Below are positions 1-6,187 of a stretch of 25,365 nt of DNA, piece by piece. The notes under the pieces are model-generated. The model worked only from the letters and a program-made list of their open reading frames with translations, was not told where the DNA came from and searched no databases. A program made the translations under genes and the position numbers. Source of the DNA: G020354025 sp964621455 (lineage in GTDB: Bacteria > Fidelibacterota > Marinisomatia > SCGC-AAA003-L08 > TS1B11); NCBI GenBank assembly GCA_964621455.1, contig CAZULW010000032.1:1-25365 (forward strand), written 5' to 3'. Position 1 is the stretch's first letter. Every line of letters starts with the position of its first letter.

Positions 1-68
1 GGCGGCATCATCATTGCGCCCGAATATAAGCCAACGGCAATGGTCTGTCGTTCGCGTGGTGCGCGAAA

Positions 69-103
69 GCAGTCATCAGTTGTCAGTCGTCAGTTATTAG
101 TGG
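69..103. repeat. Degenerate heptamer tandem array, consensus TCAGTYR
   Basis: Five 7-base units lie end to end: GCAGTCA, TCAGTTG, TCAGTCG, TCAGTTA and TTAGTGG. The unit is imperfect but the period stays at 7. It lies between the left-edge open frame and the HigB-like gene. Three other 7-base arrays with different consensus sequences occur in this window (951-978, 4044-4077, 4103-4137). Short tandem heptamer repeats (STRR) of this style are known from heterocystous cyanobacteria. Any relationship here is only by resemblance. Confidence 0.7.
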
Positions 104-121
104 TCCGTTCATGCTGTGCTA

Positions 122-137
122 CCCCGCCGTTGGCGGG
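122..137. repeat. GC-rich palindromic repeat element (copy 1)
   Basis: CCCGCC at 123-128 pairs perfectly with GGCGGG at 132-137 around a GTT loop. No T-run follows, so it is a poor intrinsic terminator. Bases 121-134 (ACCCCGCCGTTGGC) are identical to the reverse complement of 18569-18582, inside the nested palindrome of aroK. That suggests a dispersed palindromic repeat family rather than a site tied to one gene. Confidence 0.6.
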
Positions 138-241
138 ACTAAAGGCGCCGGATAAGTCAGCGGTCAGCCGCGGATTAACTCGCCCCCTTTACTTCCGTCT
201 TCTCTTCACTACCTGTCTGCTGTGCATAGTAGCAGGAGGAT

Positions 242-637
242 ATGCCAGGCAGGCGGCGGAATAAAACTAGTAAATATGTCAGCAATGACATAACTTACCC
301 AAGGATGAGTGCTGACGGTAAGCCGCTGATCTGGTTGCATGGTGAAGTCAAAACGCCACCATTCTCAAGGGCTGCAAGGCTTGAGGCCGGTTATCTTTTA
401 CGGCAGCTTCAGCAGGGTGTGGCACTGAGTTTACCGCACTCGCGGCCGATGCCGGATATTGGCACCAGATGCCATGAGCTGAGAATACAGGACGAGGACG
501 CAACCTGGAGGATTATTTACCGGACTGATCCGGATGCTGTGATTATCCTTGAGGTGTTCAGTAAAAAGACGGCTAAAACACCAAAGGGCGTTATAGATAT
601 TTGCAGGCGAAGATTGAAGGAGTACAATAATGCTTAA
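242..637 (+). CDS. HigB-like toxin, phage-derived Gp49/RelE superfamily
   Basis: This 131-residue protein looks like a Gp49-like/HigB toxin of the RelE superfamily, whose members are ribosome-dependent mRNA interferases. Visible family features are the WLHGEVKTPPFS segment (about residues 31-42), the LPHSRPMPDIG segment in the middle, CHELRI, WRIIYR, and the Lys/Arg-rich tail FSKKTAKTPKGVID. The stop overlaps the start of the HTH gene by 8 bases. This toxin-first, antitoxin-second order is typical of hig loci. AGGAGG lies only 2 bases from the ATG at 242. The in-frame ATG at 305 gives a 110-residue product that begins just before the conserved core (MSADGKPLIWLHGE) but has no clear ribosome-binding site. 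The catalytic activity is inferred from the family. Confidence 0.85.
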   Translation: MPGRRRNKTSKYVSNDITYPRMSADGKPLIWLHGEVKTPPFSRAARLEAGYLLRQLQQGVALSLPHSRPMPDIGTRCHELRIQDEDATWRIIYRTDPDAVIILEVFSKKTAKTPKGVIDICRRRLKEYNNA

Positions 638-944
638 AGCCAAGCGGGAACGGCTGGAGAAAAAGGGGTGGAAGGTTGGTTCCGCCGAGGAGTTTCTTGG
701 GCTCAACCCCGAGGAGGCGGCCTATATCGATCTGAAACTGCGCTTGGGGCAAACCCTTCTCAGGCACCGAAAAAAGGGCAACTTGACCCAGGTGGAGCTT
801 GCCAGGCGGATCAACTCCAGCCAGTCCCGGGTGGCCAAGATGGAAGGAGGTGATCCATCAGTATCGCTCGACCTCCTCATCCGATCTCTACTGGCGCTGG
901 GAGCCTCACATCAAGACGTGGCGAGGGCCATATCTGAGACTTAG
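630..944 (+). CDS. HigA-like antitoxin, XRE-family helix-turn-helix protein
   Basis: This 104-residue protein carries a Cro/C1-type helix-turn-helix at about residues 40-95. The core includes LTQVELARRINSSQSRVAKME, with the recognition helix around SSQSRVAKME. It presumably binds and neutralises the preceding toxin and represses its own operon through the HTH. Its ATG at 630 overlaps the toxin gene by 8 bases, and AAGGAG at 617-622 sits 7 bases upstream, so the two are translationally coupled. The N-terminal 35 residues (Lys-rich, then FLGLNPEEAAYIDLK) match the layout of HigA partners of Gp49 toxins, where this segment precedes the HTH. An intergenic tract with a heptamer array begins within 10 bases of its stop. 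Confidence 0.85.
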   Translation: MLKAKRERLEKKGWKVGSAEEFLGLNPEEAAYIDLKLRLGQTLLRHRKKGNLTQVELARRINSSQSRVAKMEGGDPSVSLDLLIRSLLALGASHQDVARAISET

Positions 945-950
945 GGGTGA

Positions 951-978
951 ATTGACGATTGTCGATTGAAGATCGGAA
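951..978. repeat. Degenerate heptamer tandem array, consensus ATTGWMG
   Basis: Four 7-base units follow each other: ATTGACG, ATTGTCG, ATTGAAG and the decayed ATCGGAA. The array starts 6 bases after the HigA-like stop codon. Its period equals that of the arrays at 69-103, 4044-4077 and 4103-4137, while its consensus differs. Confidence 0.55.
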
Positions 979-1146
979 GAAATTCGGGCCGGTGAGTGGC
1001 CTCAGCAGCATTTTCTTAGTGACGGGAAAGCGGGCCACCTCGCCCTGCTTAGAAAGGACCACATCATCCCCGCCCTAGCGCTGAGGAATATGATTCTTGA
1101 TGTACGGGAGGCGATGGCGGGTCGGCTATTGGCCGAGAAAGCTTGA
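967..1146 (+). other. Startless open frame between the toxin-antitoxin pair and the nuclease, possible gene remnant
   Basis: Between TGA at 967-969 and TGA at 1144-1146 is a 58-codon open frame with protein-like composition. It includes QHFLSDGKAGHLALLRKDHI and NMILDVREAMAGRLLAEKA, the latter reading like an amphipathic helix. No start codon with a ribosome-binding site precedes it. I do not recognise a family. It may be the 3' remnant of a gene cut by the event that brought the repeat array or the nuclease gene. The stretch from 1147 to 1291 shows nothing else I can support apart from a possible ribosome-binding site for the nuclease gene. Confidence 0.25.
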
Positions 1147-1291
1147 CGAACAACGTCTGAAGCTCGGGATAAAGGTAAAGCTGTTTGAGTAGACTAACGT
1201 GGTGGTAAATAGCTGCAACAATACTGGGAATTACTGCCTTGAAATTTCGCTCATCCTGCCGGTACCTTCCAATACACATGGAGTTATTAAA

Positions 1292-2158
1292 ATGGCAAGA
1301 AGTATTACCGTGACACAGTGCCCTCTATGCGAGTTGACGGTTTCGTCCTCCAATTTGATCCACGACTGTGGCTATAATTTTGAGCAAAAGGAAATAACCG
1401 ATTGGGAGAGAACTCGTGCTCTTCTTAAAAGAAGGGACCTTAGGTGGACTGAGGAAGTGAAGCTAAAACGGCGAGCGAATGAGATACAGGTTAAAAAGCA
1501 TGGTATAAAAATCACCCGCAGTAAGGATGCACCTGGCTGGACTCAAATAAAGACCGCTAAGATAATTGGTGAATCAGGCGCAAACCTTTGCAGGGACTTA
1601 GAGCTAGCTGAGGCATTAGACACTTATCCTGAATTGGTAAACTGTAAAGACAAGACTGAGGCCAGAACGCAACTAGGGGTAATCAAAGGAGGCATGCCTG
1701 GTGGAAAGGTAGGGTCTGGCTTCAAGTCAGAAGAGGAGCTTCAGAAATATCTGGTAAATAACTGGGAGAAAACACCCCTTGCTGGGGAATGGGATATCTA
1801 TAATAAATATAGGAAAGGTAAGTCATATGCTGGAGAGGTGGGAGAAATTGACATCCTTGCCAAACACAGGAAGGAGCCCAGGTGGTTGGTGATTGAGCTT
1901 AAAAAGGACCAGTCAACCGATGGTACTGTTGGACAACTCCTACGATACATGGGATGGGTTGAATTCGATCACAGGGCTAATGCAAAAAATGATAGGGTCG
2001 AGGGCTTAATAATTTCTAAATCCACGGATAGAAGCATATTATATGCGATGTATGCGATTAGATTCATGTCGAATATTAGTTTGCAACGATATAATTTAAG
2101 GAATGAAAATTTGCAGCTAGAAAGGGTAAATATCGTCCACGAACTATTAAGTGTTTGA
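1292..2158 (+). CDS. NucS/DUF91-like PD-(D/E)XK endonuclease with N-terminal Cys/His motif
   Basis: This 288-residue protein has a C-terminal restriction-endonuclease-fold core. GEIDIL places Asp at residue 187, VIELKK places Glu and Lys at 202 and 204, and GQLLRYMGWV follows. That order (D, then ExK, then Q..RYMGWV) is characteristic of the NucS/DUF91 nuclease domain. The N-terminus has CPLC and a later HDCGY, suggesting a small metal-binding knuckle, followed by a charged helical linker. The target is unknown; repair or defence are both possible. ATG at 1292 was chosen over the ATG at 1199 because GGAG lies 8 bases upstream and the longer N-terminus looks uncoded. The gene is visibly AT-richer than every neighbour, with A/T-ending codons, and ends 3 bases before metG. 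That suggests recent acquisition. Confidence 0.7.
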   Translation: MARSITVTQCPLCELTVSSSNLIHDCGYNFEQKEITDWERTRALLKRRDLRWTEEVKLKRRANEIQVKKHGIKITRSKDAPGWTQIKTAKIIGESGANLCRDLELAEALDTYPELVNCKDKTEARTQLGVIKGGMPGGKVGSGFKSEEELQKYLVNNWEKTPLAGEWDIYNKYRKGKSYAGEVGEIDILAKHRKEPRWLVIELKKDQSTDGTVGQLLRYMGWVEFDHRANAKNDRVEGLIISKSTDRSILYAMYAIRFMSNISLQRYNLRNENLQLERVNIVHELLSV

Positions 2159-2161
2159 AAC

Positions 2162-4042
2162 ATGCCCAAGTTCTACGTCACTACGCCGATCTACTACGTG
2201 AACGACCTGCCGCACATCGGGCACGCCTACACGACCATCCTGGCGGACGTGCTGGCGCGCTACCACCGCACCCTGGGCTACGAGGTGCACTTCCTCACCG
2301 GCACGGACGAGCATGGCCTGAAGGTGCAGCAGGCGGCCCAGGCCCGGGGCGCCGACCCCCAGGCCCACTGCGACGAGTACGTGGTCCGCTTCCAGGAGCT
2401 GTGGCGGCGGCTGCACATCTCCAACGACGACTTCATCCGCACCACCGAGGAGCGCCACAAGGCGGTGGTGCAGCGCCTGCTCCAGACCCTGTATGACAAA
2501 GGCGAGCTGTACCAGGACGAGTACGAAGGGTGGTACTCGGTCTCCGAGGAGCGGTTCATCACCAAGAGGGAGCTGGATTCCGGGGCGTTCCGACAGGTGG
2601 AGAAGGTCAAGGAGAAGAACTGGTTCTTCCGCATGTCGGCCTACCAGGAGCGGCTCATCGAGTACATCGAGGAGCACCCGAAATTCATCCAGCCCGACAC
2701 CCGGCGCAACGAGGTGCTGGGCTTTTTGCGCAAGCCGCTGGGGGACCTGTGTATCTCTCGTCCCAAGTCGCGGCTGACCTGGGGGGTGGAGCTGCCCTTC
2801 GATCCCGACTACGTGAACTACGTCTGGTTCGACGCCCTGACCAACTACATTTCCGCCGTGGGCTATACCGAGGACGAGGAGCGGTTCGCGCACTGGTGGC
2901 CCGCCGACGTCCACCTTATCGGCAAGGACATCCTCATCACCCACGCCGTCTACTGGCCCACCATGCTCATGGCGGCGGAAGTTCCCCTGCCCCGGACTAT
3001 CTTCGCCCATGGCTGGTGGCTGATGGGCGAGGAGAAGATGTCCAAGTCGCTGGGGAACGTGGTGCGGCCGCTGGACCTGATCGACCTGGTGGGTGTGGAC
3101 CCGGTGCGCTATTACCTGATGCGGGACATGGTGCTGGGGCAGGACGCCAGCTTCACCCCGGAGGCTTTCGAGCGGCGCTACAACAGCGATCTGGCCAACG
3201 ACCTGGGCAACCTGGCGAACCGCGTTGCCAAGTTCATCCGGCGGCATTTCGAAGCGCGGGTGCCGGAGCCTAAGCCGCCGCCCGATCCCGCCCACGATGA
3301 GAATCTGAAAGCCGCTGCCGGGGCCTTGGTGCAGCGGGTGCCGCAGCTGATCGGCGAGATGCGCCTGCATGAGACCATCGAGGACATCATGGAACTGGTC
3401 CGCCAGGTGAACACCTACCTGGAGCAGACCCAGCCGTGGCACCAGATCAAGGCAGATAAAGACCTTGCCGGCAGTTCTCTGTACCATGCCGCCGAGGCCC
3501 TGCGTATCGCCGCCCAGCTGCTTCATCCGGTGATGCCCAGCCGCATGGAGCTGGTGCGCAGCATGATCGGGGCCGGGGATGTGCCCCTCGCGGACTTCAC
3601 CTGGGGCGGCCTGCGGCCCGGGGTACCGCTGGGAGAGGGGGAAGCCCCGTTCCCGCGCCTGGATACGCTGGTGGTCGCCGGCCAGGTGGAGCAGCCTGAG
3701 GAGCCGCCCGAGAACGTGGCCACCATTGATGATTTTCAGAAGGTGGACCTGCGAATGGCGGAGGTGCTGGCGGCGGAGAAGGTAGCAGGCACCGACAAGC
3801 TCCTCAAGCTGCACATCTCCCTTGGGGAGGAGGAGCGGCAGATCATCGCCGGCATCGCCCAGCACTACAGCCCGGAGCAGCTCACCGGCCGCCGCATCGT
3901 CGTAGTGGCCAACCTGCAGCCCGTGAAAATCCGGGGTGAGGAGAGCCGGGGCATGTTGCTGGCCGCGGAAGGGAAAGACGGGCGACTGGTCCTGGCGACG
4001 GTGGACGATCCCGGGATGGAGCCGGGGGCGAAGGTAGGGTAA
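2162..4042 (+). CDS. metG: Methionine--tRNA ligase
   Basis: This enzyme charges tRNA-Met with methionine in the cytosol. It is 626 residues long. The class I signature PHIGH is at residues 17-21 and KMSKS at 292-296, with the Rossmann and anticodon-binding helical domains between and after. The last ~105 residues (from about IDDFQKVDLRMAEVL) form the EMAP/Trbp111-type tRNA-binding OB fold seen in dimeric bacterial MetRS. The connective peptide lacks the Cys clusters of zinc-binding forms, so this looks like a zinc-free type. ATG at 2162 follows the nuclease stop by 3 bases and has no Shine-Dalgarno sequence. The upstream sequence is foreign-looking, so the native leader may have been replaced. 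Confidence 0.98.
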   Translation: MPKFYVTTPIYYVNDLPHIGHAYTTILADVLARYHRTLGYEVHFLTGTDEHGLKVQQAAQARGADPQAHCDEYVVRFQELWRRLHISNDDFIRTTEERHKAVVQRLLQTLYDKGELYQDEYEGWYSVSEERFITKRELDSGAFRQVEKVKEKNWFFRMSAYQERLIEYIEEHPKFIQPDTRRNEVLGFLRKPLGDLCISRPKSRLTWGVELPFDPDYVNYVWFDALTNYISAVGYTEDEERFAHWWPADVHLIGKDILITHAVYWPTMLMAAEVPLPRTIFAHGWWLMGEEKMSKSLGNVVRPLDLIDLVGVDPVRYYLMRDMVLGQDASFTPEAFERRYNSDLANDLGNLANRVAKFIRRHFEARVPEPKPPPDPAHDENLKAAAGALVQRVPQLIGEMRLHETIEDIMELVRQVNTYLEQTQPWHQIKADKDLAGSSLYHAAEALRIAAQLLHPVMPSRMELVRSMIGAGDVPLADFTWGGLRPGVPLGEGEAPFPRLDTLVVAGQVEQPEEPPENVATIDDFQKVDLRMAEVLAAEKVAGTDKLLKLHISLGEEERQIIAGIAQHYSPEQLTGRRIVVVANLQPVKIRGEESRGMLLAAEGKDGRLVLATVDDPGMEPGAKVG

Positions 4043-4043
4043 A

Positions 4044-4077
4044 GAGTTACGAGTTACGGGTTACGAGTTACGGGTTG
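4044..4077. repeat. Heptamer tandem array, consensus GRGTTAC
   Basis: Directly after the metG stop come the 7-base units GAGTTAC, GAGTTAC, GGGTTAC, GAGTTAC and a partial GGGTTG. It is the most regular of the four heptamer arrays in the window and begins 1 base after the metG stop codon. No hairpin or T-run typical of a terminator is present. Confidence 0.8.
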
Positions 4078-4102
4078 AAGAAGGGAAGGAATAGTCACTC
4101 TC

Positions 4103-4137
4103 AACTAGGAACCAGGAACTCGAAACTAGAAACTAAG
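4103..4137. repeat. Heptamer tandem array, consensus AACTAGR
   Basis: Five 7-base units lie end to end: AACTAGG, AACCAGG, AACTCGA, AACTAGA and AACTAAG. The array sits 11 bases before the tatD start, in the same spacer as the GRGTTAC array but with an unrelated consensus. Together the two arrays make up most of the metG-tatD spacer. Confidence 0.75.
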
Positions 4138-4148
4138 TTACGCTGGCA

Positions 4149-4922
4149 ATGCTGATCGACACCCACGCCCACCTATTCCACGAAGACTATGAGGGCCGAT
4201 TGGACAAGGTGCTCCAGCGGGCCGGGGAGGCCGGTGTGGCGGCCGTCATCTGCGTCGGGCTGGACCTGCCCACCTCGGAAGCCTCCATCGCCCTGGCGGA
4301 AGCGTACCCCAACGTGTGGGCCGCGGTGGGGGTGCATCCCCATGACGCGGGAGACGCCCCGCCGGACATCCTGCAGCGGCTGGAGGCCCTGGCCGCCAAC
4401 GACAGGGTGGTGGCCATCGGTGAGACGGGCCTGGACTACGTCCGCGACATCAGTCCTCCAGAGGTGCAGCGCTCACTTTTCCAAGGGCAGCTGGAGCTGG
4501 CCCGTTCGCTGGACCTGCCGGTCGTGGTACATAACCGGCAGGCCGACGGCGACCTGCTGGCCATCATGCAGGCCGTTGGGCATACTGCGGGGGTGCTGCA
4601 CTGCTTCTCGTCCGCGCCAGACTTCGCCCGCCGGGCCATCGACTTCGGCTTTCACATCTCCTTCACCGGCACCGTCACTTTTGGCAAGAACGACAACGCG
4701 GCGGTCCTGCAGGCGGTGGGCCTGGGCCATGTCATGGTGGAGACCGACTGCCCCTACCTGGCTCCGGTCCCGCATCGGGGCAAGACCAACGAGCCGGCCT
4801 TTGTGCGCCACATCGCGGAGAAGATCGCCGGTATCTGCGGTACCACGCTGGAGGAGGTGGCGCGGATCACCACTGCCAATGCGCATAAGCTTTTCGCCAG
4901 GCTGAACCAACCCGGCTCCTGA
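4149..4922 (+). CDS. tatD: TatD-family metal-dependent hydrolase (DNase)
   Basis: This 257-residue TIM-barrel protein belongs to the TatD/YcfH family. Members are divalent-metal nucleases, reported as 3'-5' exonucleases, some linked to DNA repair or tRNA quality control. The metal ligands are all visible: H6 and H8 in DTHAH, E92 in GETGLDY, H128 in VVVHNR, H151 in LHCFSS and D200 in ETDCPYLAP. Length is normal for the family. It lies between metG and rsmA, a neighbourhood common in bacteria, where metG-tatD-rsmA often forms an operon. Here the spacer to metG is filled by heptamer arrays. Substrate is inferred from the family only. Confidence 0.93.
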   Translation: MLIDTHAHLFHEDYEGRLDKVLQRAGEAGVAAVICVGLDLPTSEASIALAEAYPNVWAAVGVHPHDAGDAPPDILQRLEALAANDRVVAIGETGLDYVRDISPPEVQRSLFQGQLELARSLDLPVVVHNRQADGDLLAIMQAVGHTAGVLHCFSSAPDFARRAIDFGFHISFTGTVTFGKNDNAAVLQAVGLGHVMVETDCPYLAPVPHRGKTNEPAFVRHIAEKIAGICGTTLEEVARITTANAHKLFARLNQPGS

Positions 4923-4937
4923 AGCCGCGGATACCTC

Positions 4938-5813
4938 ATGCCATCTGAAAACGCCCGCCGTCCGCCGCGCATCCCGCACCGAAAAGGGGTCCTATTGAGA
5001 AAGGATTCCGTTCGGAATCTCTGGCCTCACCCCCGGCGGCGCTGGGGGCAGCACTTCCTGGCGGATCCCAACCTCATCCGCAAAGTCGTGGCGACCATTG
5101 ATCCAGGGCCGGAGGACACGTTCCTGGAGATCGGTCCGGGGCACGGCGAGCTGACCCTGCCGCTGGCCGCGAGAGCCGGCTTGGTGACGGCGGTGGAGAT
5201 CGATCCCCGGCTAGTGGAGCAACTCCGACAGGTGGCCCCCTCCAACGTAACGATTATTCAGGATGACATCCTGGAAGTGGACCTCGATGCGCTCCTTCCG
5301 GCGGGCAGCCGCGTCTACGGGAGCTTGCCCTACAATATCACCTCGCCGATTCTGTTCCGGCTGCTGGAGCACCGGCAGTGGCGGGACGCGCACTTCATTA
5401 TGCAGAAAGAGGTGGCCGAACGCATGACCGCGTCCCCTGGAGGCAAGGTCTACGGGCGGCTGTCGGTGATGGTGCAGGCATTCGCCGCCGGGCGGCGCTG
5501 CTTTAATCTGCCCGCCGCCGTCTTCCGCCCCCGGCCCAAGGTGGAGTCGACCTTGATTCGCCTTCAGCCGCGGCAGGAGCACGGCGCAATCTCCGATGAA
5601 CAGCTGTTTGCGCAGGTGGTGCGGCTGGCCTTCGGGCAGCGGCGCAAGAAGCTCTCCAACGCCCTGAAAACGCTACCGGTCCAGGATATTCTTCAAGATA
5701 TGGGTGTGGGTGATCTCAGGGCTGAAAAACTGGCGGTTTCTGACTATATTCGACTTGCCAATCGTTTACTGGATGAGTGGCGACGCAGCAGTGACCCTGT
5801 CCGATGGGATTAA
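4938..5813 (+). CDS. rsmA: 16S rRNA (adenine-N6,N6) dimethyltransferase RsmA/KsgA, with an altered NLPY motif
   Basis: RsmA dimethylates two adjacent adenines in helix 45 of 16S rRNA late in 30S assembly, using S-adenosylmethionine. Visible motifs, numbered from ATG 4938, are GQHFL (37-41), motif I EIGPGHG (64-70), VEIDP (86-90), QDDILEVD (108-115) and the motif IV region GSLPYNI (128-134). Family members normally read NLPY here. The Asn that faces the target adenine is Ser129 (AGC at 5322-5324, one transition from AAC). The rest looks intact, including the C-terminal helical domain. The ATG at 4938 lacks a ribosome-binding site. A TTG at 4995, preceded by AGGGGT, gives a 272-residue product of usual length and may be the true start. 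Confidence 0.93.
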   Translation: MPSENARRPPRIPHRKGVLLRKDSVRNLWPHPRRRWGQHFLADPNLIRKVVATIDPGPEDTFLEIGPGHGELTLPLAARAGLVTAVEIDPRLVEQLRQVAPSNVTIIQDDILEVDLDALLPAGSRVYGSLPYNITSPILFRLLEHRQWRDAHFIMQKEVAERMTASPGGKVYGRLSVMVQAFAAGRRCFNLPAAVFRPRPKVESTLIRLQPRQEHGAISDEQLFAQVVRLAFGQRRKKLSNALKTLPVQDILQDMGVGDLRAEKLAVSDYIRLANRLLDEWRRSSDPVRWD

Positions 5814-5820
5814 CACCTAC

Positions 5821-5876
5821 GAAGCGGCAAAAGGGCCAGATTAATGATAGGCGCTTCATGGAAAGTCCTTGCGCCT
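5821..5876 (+). other. Overlapping inverted repeats after rsmA
   Basis: GAAGCG (5821-5826) can pair with CGCTTC (5852-5857), and AGGCGC (5849-5854) can pair with GCGCCT (5871-5876). The two hairpins share bases and exclude each other. Neither is followed by a T-run, so a Rho-independent terminator for rsmA is not obvious. They lie just upstream of the proposed leader promoter, so they may equally be protein-binding dyads. Confidence 0.3.
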
Positions 5877-5896
5877 CACTTCATTGGATAATAAAA

Positions 5897-5905
5897 TGCT
5901 ATACT
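5897..5905 (+). promoter_or_regulatory. Extended -10 promoter for the aromatic supraoperon leader
   Basis: TG at 5897-5898, one base, then TATACT at 5900-5905 forms an extended -10 element in a locally AT-rich stretch. No good -35 hexamer lies 17 bases upstream, which extended -10 promoters can tolerate. Transcription would start near 5911-5913, producing a leader of about 380 bases before trpE that carries the mini-ORF, the leader peptide and the attenuator. This is the best promoter candidate I see in the spacer. Confidence 0.5.
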
Positions 5906-5940
5906 AATTTGAGGTAGGTTTAGTCTAAAAAGTGCATCTA

Positions 5941-6129
5941 ATGGTAGACAAACGTTCAGAAAAAAAGCGGCGTGCAGCGGATGAGCGGCGTTCGGATTCC
6001 GATCGCCGGCTGAAGGGTGTTACAATCGAACTTGACGAGCGGTCAGATGATGAACGGCGGCTAGATGGTAACCGGCGGATCGGTATCGACCGACGACAAT
6101 TAGGTGACATTTTTACCGAAGAATCCTGA
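5941..6129 (+). CDS. Arg-rich 62-residue mini-protein with hexad RR repeats, unrecognised
   Basis: ATG at 5941 opens a 62-codon frame; a GTG at 5932 would add three residues. The product is highly charged, with 14 Arg and many Asp/Glu. Arg doublets recur every six residues in two sets of three (RR at 10, 16, 22 and at 39, 45, 51), mostly preceded by Asp or Glu, as in ADERRSDSDRR. A hydrophobic segment, VTIEL, separates the two sets. I do not recognise a named family. Similar charged RR-hexad stretches occur at the start of some PilZ and other signalling proteins. Its stop at 6127-6129 lies one base before the leader-peptide ATG, so it could couple translation into the leader. It has no strong ribosome-binding site and might be nonfunctional. 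Confidence 0.5.
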   Translation: MVDKRSEKKRRAADERRSDSDRRLKGVTIELDERSDDERRLDGNRRIGIDRRQLGDIFTEES

Positions 6130-6130
6130 C

Positions 6131-6187
6131 ATGGCTACCGGCTACCGGCAAGACTTTTATTACCTGTGGTTTATGAGGACGGGTTGA
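6131..6187 (+). CDS. Aromatic leader peptide (Phe/Tyr/Trp sensor) of the trp-aro supraoperon
   Basis: The frame ATG 6131 to TGA 6185-6187 encodes 18 residues, MATGYRQDFYYLWFMRTG. Six are aromatic (Y5, F9, Y10, Y11, W13, F14), and five of these fall in one six-residue run. The position is that of a classic attenuation leader: about 105 bases upstream of trpE, with the last codons overlapping the 5' arm of the proposed antiterminator (6177-6195) and an intrinsic terminator behind. Shortage of any one of charged tRNA-Phe, tRNA-Tyr or tRNA-Trp would stall the ribosome in codons 9-14. Its ribosome-binding site is weak (GAAGAA upstream). The mini-ORF stop one base before suggests translation by reinitiation. 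The role is inferred from sequence and arrangement. Confidence 0.75.
   Translation: MATGYRQDFYYLWFMRTG

Larger units (their letters stand above)
1..264 (+). other. Open frame running in from the left edge, unrecognised, possibly the tail of a gene followed by repeat-derived sequence
   Basis: Frame 1 is open from the first base to a stop at 262-264. The first dozen or so codons read GGIIIAPEYKPTAM, which looks like ordinary protein sequence. After about position 68 the frame runs through a heptamer array and a palindrome, so the later part is probably not selected as protein. It also overlaps the HigB-like start at 242. I do not recognise a family. It could be the 3' end of an upstream gene whose stop was lost through repeat insertion, or chance. 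Treat it as unproven coding sequence. Confidence 0.2.

Noticed and set aside
122..137. Intrinsic terminator for a gene upstream of higBA
   Set aside because: The hairpin is strong but no T-run follows, and the same sequence recurs inside aroK, so a repeat element is the better reading.
1064..1279. Minus-strand open frame of 71 codons before the nuclease gene
   Set aside because: There is no ribosome-binding site or recognisable motif, and it spans the region just upstream of the nuclease start.
2147..3865. Long open frame (572 codons) on the minus strand through metG
   Set aside because: It is antisense to a gene with all MetRS motifs, has low-complexity His/Gln/Leu/Val-rich composition, and follows from GC-rich codon bias on the real strand.
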